A DNA stretch of 64,000 bases, taken from positions 3,872,930-3,936,929 of the forward strand of contig CM065325.1 in NCBI GenBank assembly GCA_033032175.1, written 5' to 3'. Source of the DNA: Saturnia japonica (Eukaryota; Arthropoda; Insecta; Lepidoptera; Saturniidae). The notes below the pieces were generated by a model that had not been told where the DNA came from, made no database searches, and worked only from the letters and a program-made list of their open reading frames with translations. This document shows positions 9,708 through 22,599 of the stretch, piece after piece (position 1 is the stretch's first letter; every line of letters starts with the position of its first letter). The position numbers and the translations under genes were made by a program.

Positions 9708-12700
9708 AAATTTAAGTGTTCAATGTTTCAATGTTTCTTTCTTTCTTTCTAAAATAAATATTGAAATTTCTTATACACTATCAATTGACCAATGGCATAA
9801 GCTTCCCGTGTATAAAATTTCATAAGAATTGGTCAAGCCGTTTTTGTGTTAAGTCCGGACATATAAACAGATAGAGAAAAAAATATTTAATGGCATATTC
9901 GTGACCATTAACGTTCATATAGTTTGTCTATCGAGAAATTTGGACAAAAAATTAACTGTATAGATAGAAATACAGATTTATTAACATTTATAGATAAACC
10001 TGATAAATATAAATAATTTAATTTACTTGATAAATATTTTTTAACTAGAAAAAAACTGGAGTCAGTACTGCAATACCATAGAAGTAATTTAAGATTTTTT
10101 AATATTCAATTATCTTATACAGTAAGAGAAGTACCCGTATTTTCGTCTGCGTTAAATTTCTACTCTGCTCATTGGAGTGGTAACGTATCGATATTGAAAA
10201 ATACTAAATATTGTACAACATATGAAAATTTTAAATTATTTATTAAACGCATTTTCATTTGCATTTTAATCGTGTAAGGTTCACCTCAATCTATATAATA
10301 TAGCCATGAAGCATCTACCTTTCCTAGTCAAATTGCTACCAGCCATAGATTTAGTAAATATTCGTAATAGATTTAATAAAACGACACCAAAAATGGAAAA
10401 CACTAGTGTGCGTATTATTTGTTATACAAGTTACATGCAGTTATAGTACACGAAACCGCAAATAAATAAGTCTACTGAAAAAAGGGATTTGTTTTAGTCA
10501 CGAACACAAGTGTACATTATGGTCTTTCTCTTTCGAGTTTCCAATCTATATAAATTATATTATATTAAATCTATAATAGGGCCAGTCGTACGTCTTTTTT
10601 CAAATCTCCGTGTGATTATCGGAATAGGCATTCCTACTTTTACCTTCCTCAATAAACGGTGTATATATTATGTTAAAATGATTTTTAAAATCGCACTGAG
10701 ACTTCCTGAGAGTTCAAATATACAAAAAACTAGATAAAATGGAATTTTATGTCATTCAAAAGATTAACAACAGTTGTTTTATTTTTAAAATAGCTGTAAA
10801 TATATATGAAAGTGTGTGAATGATTCTTTGAAAAAACAAGGGATGTGCCGGGGCGACGCGACGCCACGAGACGAACCCTCGCTTACTATAGTTGTGTACT
10901 CGCTAACCCCTCTTTTGTTGATATTCGAATGACCTACAAACATATTTTTTACCCTGGCAACATTTTCAAAGTTTTGGTTACTTTAGCTTCATAGTCTTTA
11001 ATTATTTATATAATTAAAAAGATTATTTAAGATTTGCTTTTACATGTTCCTTTGTACACGTGACATTACTGTACTTGTAGTGAAAAAATCGCTTCTAGGA
11101 GACCTACGGTACAGTGATTTTATGTAATATTGTCTCCTTTCGCTACAAAGGACATTCAGATCATTTTGGGAAAATTGACTTTTTGTTTCACTCTTACTTA
11201 GTTTCTCACGTTCTTTTGGTCTGTTTTTTTTTTTTAATTACGCTACAACGAAAGAATTGTCATTACTACTAAAACTTAACAAAAACCTCATTACTTCAAA
11301 ACCCGGTCATAAAACAATATTTTTTCACATTACGAGAGCAAATTTGTATAAATAAAGTGTAGAATTTGTAATATATTATTGTATAAATTTGAGCAAACAA
11401 AATAGTTTTTTTAAAGTTTTTTACTCATAACCAAAAGTCTTGTAATTTGGACTTTGTAGCGGAAAGAGTCCATATGTTCCAATCAAATTTCTATGAACAG
11501 TAATTAAGTTTTTTTTTAAATGTATTTACATAATTTTGATATCTACTTATTGATAACAGAGTGCAGAAATAAAATTCATTCTATTACACATATAACTTCA
11601 ATTATCCAAAACCGTTTTTAACACAGCTAATTCCAAAACTCAAATTTTAATTATTTTAAGCAATTTTGCACTAAAATAATCTCTATTTTAACCTACAACT
11701 ATTTACCAATAATTAAGAATTGTAATTATCTACCTAACAAAATGCTCGGTGAAAAACAAATTTAGGTCATCACATAAAGAATTTTTTTTAAAAGCATACA
11801 TATAATATAGAGTATGTTCGAAAATGTCGGTCGCTTGTCAAAAGATATATCTGTATTCAATAGAGAATTTATTACGGAAGGATCGGTTGTATTTGGGGTT
11901 GCGTGACTAGATAAAACACGGAAATGAAACACTCACAGCCTTTTAGTATTTGTCTTACATTACACGGTTCTCTCTATTTTTCCATTTCGTGGCAATTATT
12001 TTTTGTTTTTATCTGCTTTAGCACATACATATATTATCTTTAACTCGTTCAGCATGCGATTATAACACATTAATTATTTACTTCTAATAAATTTTATTAT
12101 TACTCATATTTAATTATTTTTATGAGTTTATATTTATAATTTTTATAGCCAATACACCCAACACACATCAGTAAATATATGAAAAATAAAAAATTAAGTA
12201 TTGCATGGGGGTGAAATAAGAATTAGACAAGCGGTAACGTGTCTTGCCAAGTTCAAGGCGAACGTGCGTTAGTTATTAACTGGGATTTAGTATTAATTAT
12301 TATTTTAATATTTAGCGCACATCAATAGTGTAAGATCATTATCATTTGGTATTAATTTAGTACCTACTAATAATTTCTGTACAAAAAGTAATGATATCCC
12401 ATCAAAATCATAAATGTGAAATGAGAGTCAAGTTTAATAATAAGATATTGCTGGCTTCAACGACAAAAGGAGTGAGATCTAAATCGGTGCCAAGTTCAAT
12501 GGTCAGACCTGAAATTTATTCATAACAATATAAAATATTTTATAACAACTTTAAATATCATTTCTTCTTATAACTTAACTTAACTTATTGTAGCCTAAGG
12601 TCTGACTTGGCTTGTTCGAATATACGAAGTACATACTAAAACAGTCATGGAAGAACCCTATGTTCGATAGCTAGTTTCTACCAGCAAGCTAAATTTTCTG

Positions 12701-13085
12701 AAGAATAAAATAAGAACTTACAGCTTTACAACTTGCGAAGGCTATAATATAATTCGTATATAAAACTCACCAAGTCATACCTTAGGCTGAATTGAATTAG
12801 TTAAAGTGACATTTGTATTGTTAGATTTAAGAAAATGCGATTTTAAAAATTCAATTTCTCAAAAACAATTTATTTCCGTAGTGTGAAAATTCATATTTAG
12901 CCTTATTATAGAGTGATCTAACTGTAAAAATTTGAACTTGACGGTAGCGATTCTAAAGCTGAGCCAATATTTGAAATATATTACGGAGCTACATCCACAT
13001 ACATTCCTTTTTATATTTACGTAACTTAAACGCAATTTATAGATCATAAAAATGTCCATACGTGTAAAAATGCATCCTAAATGTA
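9708..13085. other. A+T-rich DNA without recognisable genes
   Basis: 9775-9860 has words common in lepidopteran repeats (CCCGTGTATAAAATTTCAT, GGTCAAGCCGTTTT). 10845-10890 is a short G+C-rich patch. The remainder is A+T-rich, with homopolymer runs, and I see no coding region, inverted repeat or tandem array. Confidence 0.45.
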
Positions 13086-13087
13086 CG

Positions 13088-13260
13088 TTTAGACTATAAT
13101 CTAGAATCATACCAAATTTCATTAAATTCAGCCCAGTAGATCTTGCGTGATTGGCGTTCAAATATACAGCCAGACAGACAAAAATTTCAAAAACTATCGA
13201 AATGAGTTCTGTACATGATTCTAACCCCTCACCCCCCTGTAGTATTTTTTTTTTAAATAT
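13088..13260 (-). repeat. Dispersed repeat fragment (CCAAATTTCATTAAATTCAG)
   Basis: The words ACCAAATTTCATTAAATTC, CAGACAGACAAAAATTTCAAAAAC and TTCTAACCCCTCACCCC follow the pattern of common insect repeat tails. The 135-codon frame overlapping it on the minus strand (12859-13266) is low-complexity and is not a gene. Confidence 0.45.
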
Positions 13261-14033
13261 CTTCAATGTACAGATTTCAAATCTTTAATCTTTTATTATA
13301 AGGATAGATTTACAGTCCGAGATACTCGTGAAGTTTTGATCAAAAAATTTAAATTAAGATCAGAGCAAGTTAGTTTTCTGCTTAGATAAGGGTGAAGCGT
13401 TGTAAGTGCCAATTAAGGGTGTTTACAAGAACCTTCATAGGTAAATATTTACTAACCCGTTACTTAACTGCGTGAAAACGATCCTCAGCTTTCAATAATA
13501 AAATACACAGATATTTTCTAACTTACTTTGAAGAATATTAATAAAATATCGAATAAAGTTCAAGAGAAAACTCTAATATGGATTCCATTATTTATAATAT
13601 CCAATAGTCGAGTAATATATTGCAAATTTATATAATAAGAAATTCTTGTTTGTAGAAAATTAATGAAACCTTTGAACGTGCATGAATATAAGATCTTGGA
13701 AGAATTTTTAATACGGTAGTGTATTATTTTTACTGTGTTATTGTAAAAATATTGCGTGTACAAGTATGCTTCTTTTGTAGTAAGTAGGTAATGTATTTAT
13801 TATATTGCTTCTTGTTATATTTTGGTTTTTATTGCAACTTTTATAAAGTTATAACCTATTGCCGTCATTGTATTATATTTATGGTGGATATGGGATACCT
13901 TATTTCTAGGGTTCAGAAATCAACGAACCCTTATTTCCCATATTCGATATTTCCTATATTGTTTGGAAAATTAATCGTAAAATATAATACGTGGAGCTCT
14001 GAGCACTCGTCTAAGTGACCTTGTTTACCTTTT

Positions 14034-14120
14034 TTTAGGGTTCCCAAGTCAACAAGGTACCCTTATAGTTTCGCTATGACCATCTGGCCGTCCGCGGCTT
14101 AGCTCAGAGATTCTTAGTAT
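14034..14120 (+). repeat. AGGGTTCC...CCCTTATAG repeat
   Basis: AGGGTTCCCAAGTCAACAAGGTACCCTTATAGTTTCGC (in blocks) has short inverted ends around a variable centre. A shorter relative is at 13908-13933 and a third at 26272-26500. This is a known style of lepidopteran interspersed repeat; its class is unclear to me. Confidence 0.5.
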
Positions 14121-14814
14121 TAGAAAGCTGTAATTAGGTATGGGTATATTTAGTAATCACACCGACAAACTAGGAATACAAAAAACCCAGATATGTTTTA
14201 GGGATATACAGGGTCTAAAAAAATCTCGCTAAAAAAAGTTGTAATTTTCTTAGGGTAACACTAAAAGTGGAGATGAATTTTCATTTTAGGACGTCGTTGG
14301 ATAGGTTATTTAAAAATACTGTGGTTGTGAAAAAAATATTTTTCTATCCAGGGATCCGTTTGCGAAATAGTATTAAGCTTTAAAATGTAATCTCATGTTC
14401 CCCCATGCTAGCTAAATGTTTGTTTATGGATATATGAAAAAATTAACGGCAGTAGTATATTTAACGAAATTTAAAGGAAAGCTATCACGGCTAAGTAGTC
14501 TTAACTAGTTAACAGTATAGTAAATTCCTATAAATTTCATAGCACCCTGATATGTCTACATATTATAACGGGCAACTATGGGACCCACAATGCGCATGGC
14601 CCGACACGCACTTGGTAATTTTTTATATTGTGCATTATCTAAAATTCATATATATATTTTTGGGTAGTATGTATAAAATATATTAAGAGTTAGATTGATG
14701 TATAGAGTAATAACTTAATGTGTGTTATATTCACGAAAAAACAATATTCAATTTACACGTATATAGTTTTATAATGGCACGGTAAAATGATTACAATACA
14801 AATCAAAAATAACG

Positions 14815-15065
14815 GCGATCACCGAGAGATTAGCAATGCATTGCTGGTTGTTGCTGTCATGCCGCGGCCGGCGTGCAAGCTGGATGTACATCTGCTGGTC
14901 CCGAAACGCGACATGGCCCACTAAGGCGGTTGTTACATCTGGTGTATGGTAGTCGCTATCCAGTAGTACATAATTGTCGTATCTTACCGCCCAGTAACTA
15001 TCTTTTTATGTATATATATATATATCAGGCAACGCATAACCCAACCCACTGGGGCTACGGTCGAG
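14815..15065 (+). repeat. ACCACCGAG-family repeat, near-complete copy
   Basis: The head ATCACCGAGAGATTAGCAAT is followed by a TGCTGTCATGCC block, GCTGGTCCCGAAACGCGACATG, then GTGTATGGTAGTCGCTATCCAG. The same order is seen across 23030-24020 and 58950-59660, where it is split by insertions, which makes this the best uninterrupted copy. No open frame of note. Other copies are at 16560, 25635, 35930 and 62945. All copies seen are on the plus strand. Confidence 0.7.
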
Positions 15066-15359
15066 AAAATTTGGATGCGAGTTCCTTTTAGACTGTAGGT
15101 GAGAACTACGCCAAAATGTTCTACTACTTACCATTTCAAATTTAGAACTCTACGTCCCTCCCTATGAGGCCGTGCTCTAAAAGTGCATAAACTCTTTAAG
15201 CTTAGAACCCTTCAAATGAGGTAACTAATATGGTACAGTGATTTTCGAGACATTCCAATTTTAAAGAGTATTTGCATATGTTTTTAAGTGAGTTCAACCT
15301 TTTTTGAATAAAATCGGATTGAGTTTTCAAACATGTGTCAAAATAAAATGTAATTTAAA

Positions 15360-15730
15360 TCAAAAGCTCTAAGGAGTATTGATATAAACTTCGAAAGCAA
15401 ATCACCGCCAAAATAACATTCTACCCCTTTTTAACCCCGTTAGGGGATGAATTTCAATAAAATATGAAACACGTCTTCCATCAATTATGTTAAAAAAGGT
15501 TTATGCAAAATTTTAAATAGATTGAACCAAGGAATCACGTTGTCCCATACAAACTTTGCCCCCCCCCCCCCCCCCTTAGGAGTAGAATTTCGGAAAATCC
15601 TTTCTTATTGGTTGCATACGTCATACAAAGAATACACCCTCCAAGTTTCACATCTCTACGTGCAGCGGTTTAGGCTGTGCGTTGATCCGTCATTCAGTCA
15701 TTCAGGACAAAGCATTTTATATGTATAGAT
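15360..15730 (+). repeat. Dispersed repeat with 17-base C run
   Basis: Blocks such as TTTAACCCCGTTAGGGGATGAATTT, CGGAAAATCCTTTCTTA, CCAAGTTTCACATCTCTACG and GTTTAGGCTGTGCGTTGAT (quoted in parts) match a repeat style I know from Lepidoptera. A run of 17 C lies at 15559-15575. No coding capacity. Confidence 0.5.
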
Positions 15731-16199
15731 GTTCGATTTACTAGTAAATCTATAAGATAAATAGAGGTAGAGTCACGGTCTATCGATCGATATGTGCCGG
15801 AAACTGACCGGAACACCGACGTTCGAAGAGACGTGCCCTAATTTTGCCCTTAGTATATATTCAGTCTCCCTTATACCGTTTCAAATATATTTTTTTCTAT
15901 AAGGAATTTTTATAATTATAATTTTATGGAAAATTGTTGTAAAAAAAGTATAATTTCATGTTGATTGATGACTTGTGAAGTAAATATAACGAGATGGCTG
16001 ACATAGATTAATTATTCTTCAGTTGTTTTGTAACTAATTTTAAGCATAAACTTTAGACACAAGTAAGTATTTAAAAGAACGGGTTGATACTTGTATATAA
16101 TTTCAATGTAGTGAAGACTAGCAGTGAGTTGATTGACATTAAACAATAACCTTTTTTCAAAATTGTTGAAGTGAAAACTTTTTAGCATATTTTCGATTT

Positions 16200-16515
16200 G
16201 AAACTCGGTGAAACGAAAAAGCGACACTAAAAAGAGAATAATATGTATAGTTTATACATCTATAGGATTTACCCTTCGAGATAATGAGATAGAATATATT
16301 AAAACACGGTTAATGCAAGACCTGATTTTCACAACTATGATCGTCGTCGAATGTGCCTAGCGGTGTGACGACCAGATTTGTATATACAGTACGAGTGCTA
16401 GATAGTTTAAAGTCCCACTGATTAATAATTTTTTAAAGGGATTTTAAAGAAGATATTTTTATGTTTTCTGAAAATTTATTTCTACTGCATACATGTTTTT
16501 TTTATATAGTAGCAT
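16200..16515 (+). repeat. 320-bp dispersed repeat, copy A
   Basis: It shares with 30350-30670, in order, GAAACGAAAAAGCGACACTAAAAAG, GAATGAGATAGAATATATTA, CACGGTTAATGCAAG, GCGGTGTGACGACCAGA, TACAGTANGAGTG and GATATTTTTATGTT (blocks compared separately). See copy B for a tRNA-like box. Identity is moderate, so both are old. Confidence 0.75.
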
Positions 16516-16559
16516 GACAAAATGATGAAACGGTTCCTGCTGGGACGCACAGTACAAAA

Positions 16560-16720
16560 CAGTGGCGACCACCGTGAGGTTAACAGTATATTGCCAGTCG
16601 GCGCTGTCGTTCAGACCTACGTAAATATATACTAGATATGCAATGACTGATCCTGAAACACGACATGCACAAGCCAATCACTATGACGGGCTTTATATAT
16701 CGCGACTCAGTCGGGCGAAA
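16560..16720 (+). repeat. ACCACCGAG-family repeat copy
   Basis: GCGACCACCGTGAGGTTAACAG opens the copy, and GACTGATCCTGAAACACGACATGC marks its middle. It ends near GACGGGCTTTATAT. Confidence 0.65.
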
Positions 16721-17145
16721 CAGCCCAACCACCCCGCTTTCACCATTTCCTCGTTCGTTACTTAACACATGTAGGTGAGGTCGACTTGACTGTTTCAAGT
16801 CTTAAGATTTTATTTGACCCCCTTACACCCAAAAGCTGAAGGCAAAATGGGTTCGTGTAGCAATGCGAAAATTTAAACACTTCAAAAAGTACTTGATCAA
16901 GTAACACAGATATAGATTATACGTTAAAATAAGAAGATGTTTGTCAGACCGAAGATTTTGTTCGAATTCCACACGTGTTCATTGCACAGTGTAAAGGAAA
17001 AACAATCATTAATTAATTTGCTTCTTTCAAAATAACTACTGCCCATTAAAGTTGCGCAAATAATACGTACTAAAATAGAGGCATGATGACAATTCGTGAT
17101 AATTATCTTCACATTCAAACCAGGATATAAAGTATTTCAAGTTAC

Positions 17146-17297
17146 TTGACACTGTTGTGGTCCTTGACGGTTGGGAGAAGCTGGTTTTGGTCGGACTTTC
17201 TTCACCGAGAGCGGTGGTTTCGTTTCCAACCCAGTCAAAGCCACCGATACCGTCGCAATACCGCTCACCACGCCGCTCGATGACGATGATGTACATT
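17146..17297 (-). CDS. Candidate internal exon, unknown protein
   Basis: This 152-bp segment is G+C-richer than its surroundings and on the minus strand is framed by TTATTGTCAACAG at its start (good acceptor) and GTAACT at its end (acceptable donor). One minus frame is open throughout for 50 codons after a 2-base phase. The peptide is Ser/Thr/Val-rich at first, then basic and Pro-rich (VKKVRPKPASPNRQGPQQC), as in a disordered region. Third codon positions vary as in real coding DNA. Two other frames are also open, which weakens the case. I recognise no domain. It could equally be part of an unrecognised repeat. Confidence 0.3.
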
Positions 17298-17360
17298 CTG
17301 TTGACAATAAGATATCATTACAACCTGGGACGTTACAGAGGCGTGCTTATCTATAATCAT

Positions 17361-17550
17361 AAAGGTGGCCTCTCACGGTTCCTGATATTGCGGACGAATG
17401 CGGACGAGCCCGCAGCGACGCACCATGGGAAGAGTGTAGTCTTTGAAAGCGCAGACATGTCCTTAGCCTTGATGTGCGGTGCTTGGCTGTCCGTGCTCGT
17501 CGACCGTGCGTGAGAATCCGCAATATCATGAACCGTGGGAGGCAACCTTA
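17361..17550. mobile_element. MITE, 190 bp, about 33-bp inverted ends
   Basis: The left end AAGGTGGCCTCTCACGGTTC and the right end, complemented, AAGGTTGCCTCCCACGGTTC both continue into TGATATTGCGGA. The interior also folds on itself (CGGACGAG near 17399 against CTCGTCGAC near 17497). No coding sequence belongs to it; the short open frames inside are by-products. I could not define a target duplication, so the superfamily is open. Confidence 0.75.
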
Positions 17551-17584
17551 AGGTGATTCATTTGTTTTTGAAAATTTTTTGTTT

Positions 17585-17818
17585 ATCATTGGGCCTGAAT
17601 GTCACCTGATGTTAAATGAAGATGTGCACAAAAATGGTAACAAGTTAAGCCTAGTGGAGGACTGGCTCTCAAGTGCAGCTGCCGAAACCCACTTACAGGT
17701 ATTTGGCGCCAGTTTTTGGATGGAAGTTTTCATTCGCCGAAAGCTCAGGTTCATTGCAGGGATACGAACTCACGTCAATCGATGCGATGTCTGTACACGC
17801 TACCACTGAGCAATATAA
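17585..17818 (-). repeat. SINE family 2, reverse copy
   Basis: Read on the minus strand it starts TTGCTCAGTGGTAGCGTGTAC, then GAGTTCGTATCCC (box-B-like), then GCAATGAACCTGAGCTTTCGG. The same order occurs at 38045-38210. The tRNA-like head with A and B box positions suggests a polymerase III-derived SINE. The far part (17585-17650) belongs to a different repeat with CACCTGATGTTAA. Confidence 0.6.
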
Positions 17819-18658
17819 AAATACAGCATAATAATTATATTAAAGCTTTTCTTTTCTAATAGAAGACTTTATTGTAGATCTAAACTTATACAGAACTTAT
17901 AAAGGTTCCTTTTGCGACGTACGAGAAGCAGCAATAATTAAGGATTTTTGAAAATTAGCTTTTAAAGGCGTGATTTTATCACACGGGCGAAGCAGTTGAC
18001 AAAAGTTAGTAATTTCATATAAACTGCGGCATTTTAATGTTTTCTTTTCCAAAACGATTAACATAAGACTTAGTTAATAACCGTTTTAAGAACTGCATAT
18101 TTCAGCAAACCAATGAATGAATTTATATTTGAATCAGCTTTATTGAACGATGACTGATAGTATCTATAATTTTATTCGTTAATATCGAACGGATAAAAAG
18201 TAAACGACGGGCAACTTATATAAATAAACTCAAGTCTCATTTTACTTTTCTCATCGGGGGGAAATTGTTGAATTAGGCTTGTTTGACCAAAGGATCAATC
18301 TGGGAAACTCTACATAACAGTTGTTCAGTAACGTTTTGAATTCCTCGCTTTTTCATTACCTAACTTAATTAAATTAAAATATATGATTTCTAGATGCTAC
18401 CTAGCCACTTTGCAATGCGAAAAAGATACGACGAAGAATTCTACGACAATCGAATTCTATGCCGAATTTCACTACAATCCATCTAGCCATTAACTATAAA
18501 TAGATAACATTTTAGAAGATATCTATTAAATCAGTTGATAGAATAATATATACATATATTAAACTTTTTTTTTTTTTTGGTGCGATACAATTTCTCATGT
18601 CAGTATTTAATTATTTATTCAAACAAACGTACCAGATTTATTACATTATTGTATTATA

Positions 18659-18810
18659 CTAGCTGTGCCCGCGAGTTCACCTGTGTATATATTAAAATAA
18701 ACCACTGACTGATACATTATAATACTTCACTATAGACAATATTTTTATTACAGTAAAATTTTCTTGTAGGTATTAAAATATGTCGGTTTTCACCTCACCT
18801 TGTTCTAGCT
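18659..18810 (+). repeat. CTAGCTGTGCCCGCG repeat, short copy
   Basis: It begins CTAGCTGTGCCCGCGAGTTCAC. The body differs from the copy at 20211 and is A+T-rich, so it may be a different family with the same head, or a decayed copy. Confidence 0.5.
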
Positions 18811-19160
18811 AGCAGAGTGTTGAATTATTTCCTAAACTATGCGTCTAAATGACATGCTATAAAAGGTAAAGTTTATTTTTATGAAATTGACTTAATGATG
18901 ATGGAAGTTTCTTTCATAAGGATTAATATGCTATGCCTAATAATAATGCTCATAAATCACTTTTTAATTTTTATTACTTTTTTGTCACAAAATGCCTGAT
19001 TGTGGCTTATATATATAGGCATTTAATATCGCGATTTTTTTTTTTGATGTACTAAAACTCAGAACATGCGGATAAAGCAGTTCGGGAGTACTTTATCTTT
19101 GATTTAATAAACACAAATCATTACTTAAGGATAGCTAAGGGTTGTAGCTTAATTCTAGAT

Positions 19161-19492
19161 CAGGGCTTCTTAAACTTTTGTCATTCACGACCCCATTTAT
19201 GATTGCGAGTTTCTTGACGACCCCATACAAATATAAAAGAAAAATAAATTAATATTTTTTTATGATTTATTTATTAGGTAACAATAATGTACATATACAT
19301 ATGAAAATATATAGTTTTAGAATTCGTTTTGAAACATACAAAAATCTAAAATTAAAAATTGCACAAAAAATTATAAAACTCTAGTGAAGTTATAAAATGG
19401 TTATAAATAGTTGACATTAAAATCTCTCGCGACCGCAGAATTTTGCTACGCGACCCCTTTAGGGGTCTCGATCCATAGTTTAAGATACCCTG
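19161..19492. mobile_element. hAT-type MITE, 332 bp, 8-bp target duplication
   Basis: The ends CAGGGCTTCTTAAACTTTTG and, complemented, CAGGGTATCTTAAACTATGG are inverted repeats with the CAGGG start of hAT elements. Subterminal CGACCCC and GGGGTC words also pair. TTCTAGAT flanks both sides (19153-19160 and 19493-19500), a perfect 8-bp duplication as made by hAT transposases. There is no coding sequence; it must have been moved in trans. Confidence 0.88.
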
Positions 19493-20210
19493 TTCTAGAT
19501 AATAACATTCAGCACAGCCATTACATATAATTTTTATTTTATTTTAGTACAACTGGAATAATGAATGACAACTTGTTTTTGAAAAGGTTTTTAGTGAATA
19601 TATATTTTAATATAATTCAAATATACGGGCTCCTTGCTCAATATGCGGTTGCCAATAACATGTGTATTATTAAAACAAATATACGACAAATATACAGAAA
19701 TAAAATAATACTAGGACTGAAATGAATCGTGATTTAGAAATATATAAGTACAAAAAAGTTATCACTCATTTTGTAAATTCCGTTTCCGAGAGGACGGCTT
19801 CATATTGAAATTTTCAATCAACATTAATCAATGTCTAACAATAATCCATTGTTTTCGCTCACATTTTTTTGGTGGATAACCATAAAGCCGCGGAAGGTAC
19901 GTTCGTAATTTTAACTCATTAAACCGTTATAAATTTCGAATCTGATTTCAATAACATTTTAGCTATAAAAATATCTTTAATTATATATAACTTTAACTTA
20001 TACCATCTTTTTATTACCTATATACATTTTTTGTTTAGAATATATTAGACTAAGATGATGACGGTTTATGAAAACAATAAATTATATAATTTATTTATAT
20101 TTAGCACTGAAATATGCTATAAGATTTATTGAAAAAATGGGCATGAAACTAACAGCAAATATAAGTTTGTTCCATAATCATTCCACAGTAACTATGAAAT
20201 ATATTTATTA

Positions 20211-20716
20211 CTAGCTGTGCCCGCGGCTTCGCTCACGTGGACTACAGAATGCCCGCGCGAATCTTGCTGCCGCGCCCCCGGTTATTTTAATGACAAAAAT
20301 GCTTATTGTGGGTGTTTCTTAGAAGATAGACTCGGAGACTTTTTGTAGGTCTTTTTAATGTTTCAAATTATGTAGTACATTAATTTGATATATCTTTATA
20401 GTTTACTCAGCTTAAACCATTTAAGTGCCCTAATTGATTCACCTTGACCAGTGTTTTGTCATTTGCGCGAAACACTAATAAATTTTCTAAAATGAAAGTA
20501 GCCTAAGTTACTCCTTATAACATTAGCTATCTACTAGTGAAAGTTCCTTCAAAATTGGTCCAACCGTTTTGGTCATTACCCGGAACAAACAGACAGACAG
20601 ACAAAAAATTTTTTTAGTTTTAGGTATCGTATCGTATACATATACATTCATATGCATTTAGTAAAAAGCTGTTTTGAAATTACAATCACACATTTCAATT
20701 TTAATAATTGCATAGA
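20211..20716 (+). repeat. CTAGCTG-family repeat, near-complete copy
   Basis: Runs from CTAGCTGTGCCCGCGGCTTC to AATTGCATAGAT, about 506 bp. In order: head, CTCCCGGTTATTTTAA-type block, GGTGTTTCTTAGAAGATAGAC, AGTTTACTCAGC, GCCTAAGTTACTCCTTATAAC, CAAAATTGGTCCAACCGTTT, GACAGACAGAC and a tail. It serves as the reference copy for this window. No open frame of note. Confidence 0.8.
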
Positions 20717-22594
20717 TTTCTCGGCGTATTATTAATATCAAAGCACCTCCTATTGTGCCAAATGACATAACTCATGATGTCTCAGTTATATCAGAAAACG
20801 AAGGCACTTTATTGTTGTTTTCTTGTTTTAATCTTACAATTTGTAATTTGTATTTTATACTTACATAATTTCAATTGATTTAAACAAACTAGCCGTCTCA
20901 TCATTGTGGATATTGTATGGATAAGGACATTCAAATGTCGTCTGTTCAAATCAAAGGCATCTATGAATATCTTTGTTGAACAACAACACAAAATTGATCT
21001 GTTTTTTAAAAACCAAATACATGCGCTATTAATGATAACAGCTAATAAGAGGAAATCTTTCAAAACCTAGACATTATATTCAGTTCATAGCATCCGATAT
21101 TGGTTATCAAGCTTTCAGTTCTGATGGGATGTTCTTTGTCACTCCTGAAGGCCATTAGTATGTTTATATTTGGCAAGACCGCAAATCCGTCTCGACTGAC
21201 CGAATGCTCACTAATGGAACGAAGAAAAATGACGCTCGATATTACAAGAAAGGAACTCGTGCGGAAACATACATAAGTAATATAGTAACCGTTTTCGAAC
21301 CATCCGTGTGATGAATAGATAATGTCGCTGAACGAAAAAGATGTTCCCTAAAAACTCAAAGTAAGTTTGCTCAGGCGATTTAATTAAGTCTCTTAGCCTT
21401 TATGCCTAAGGAATTGTGCCTGAATAACATTTCGTTCGTCATTCCAATTTATTCAACTCAAGTTGGATATTAAAAGAAAGTTTTTCATTACGCTGTTTAT
21501 TTTATTTCACTTACACCAAGTGACGCATTTAAAAAGTTTTATTGCTTGTTAAAACAGTACGTTTAAGTTGGTACTCATTGAAATTTTATTATTATTATTG
21601 TTCGATTTTGGTGAACTGCAGAAGTGTAAAAAGGGACGTGTCTTGGACTTATGAATGTGAAGTATTATCATATTCATTTGTTTTAAATAGTTTTTTCTTG
21701 TGAATACTTAAATGATTTTGTGTTTGAACAATGGCATAATAAGTATTTGTGATAAAACAGTATGAGAAATAAGAAAAAAATTAATTTTAAAAATTACATA
21801 GTAAAGAGGGTACTCATCTCTGTGAGTGTTTCCTAAGTACATACCGTATAATGTATTAAGTAAAATACTATCCAATGAAAATAATATATTTTGTAAGTTT
21901 ATTAAGCATATTTATACGTTGTCGTGGTGTTATCTATGTCATATCTTTTGGTACCATGAAACTTTGGAACCCTGTTCCGGTCAATGTATTCCTCCTTACG
22001 ACATCAGACCCATCAAGTGTAGGGTTGCCATATATGCCCAGTCTCTTGTTGGGACGCAAAGAGAAAAAAAAACGAATAGGTACTTATTTATTGACAAAAT
22101 GTATGCAGTGTTAGACATAGTATGATCTTATTTGCTGAAGACTTTACGTTTCTATATAGTTCTTTTTGCCTTTTTAGATATTTATAAATCTCCATGCATG
22201 TCAAGTTTATCTGGTACTATAATATTAACTATTAAATCTCCAGAAGATGTTGATTTCTTTCATCAGTCTACTGGTTCGATATTAATGAAAATAACTTTCC
22301 ACAGTAGCGTTGTGGCCAGATATAGCAAATAAATATTCGCATAAACTGAGCATATATATTTCTTTCAGAATTTTTTGTGTCATTTAAAACGTGGAACCAC
22401 ATCTCTACTACTGCATTTTTGTCCTTCGACTCTGCCCAGTCAACTTTGCCCTCCAAATGCTATTGTTAAAAGCAACCGTCACTCAAAATCTTCACACCAG
22501 TTTCTTCCTTCCTCAGCGTGGTCAAATAATTTGGTGCGAGTTTTTGAAATGTCGTGACCAACGGAAAATCGGGATTAATAGTGCTTTGTCGGTA
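20717..22594. other. Mostly unrecognised DNA
   Basis: No gene is supported. At 21950-22010 one frame gives Lys-Leu-Trp-Asn-x-Val-Pro followed later by a possible Tyr/Asp-containing stretch, reminiscent of the end of LINE proteins, but too decayed to call. Open frames of 60-99 codons at 21826-22606 overlap in several frames and show no domain. Confidence 0.35.
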
Positions 22595-22599
22595 CAGAA

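Noticed and set aside
12859..13266. A 135-residue minus-strand protein
   Set aside because: Low-complexity, rich in Ile, Phe and Lys from A+T-rich DNA, overlapping a common repeat tail, with no domain.
17157..17513. A 118-codon plus-strand gene
   Set aside because: It runs from the candidate exon region into the MITE at 17361-17550, so it joins unrelated sequences.
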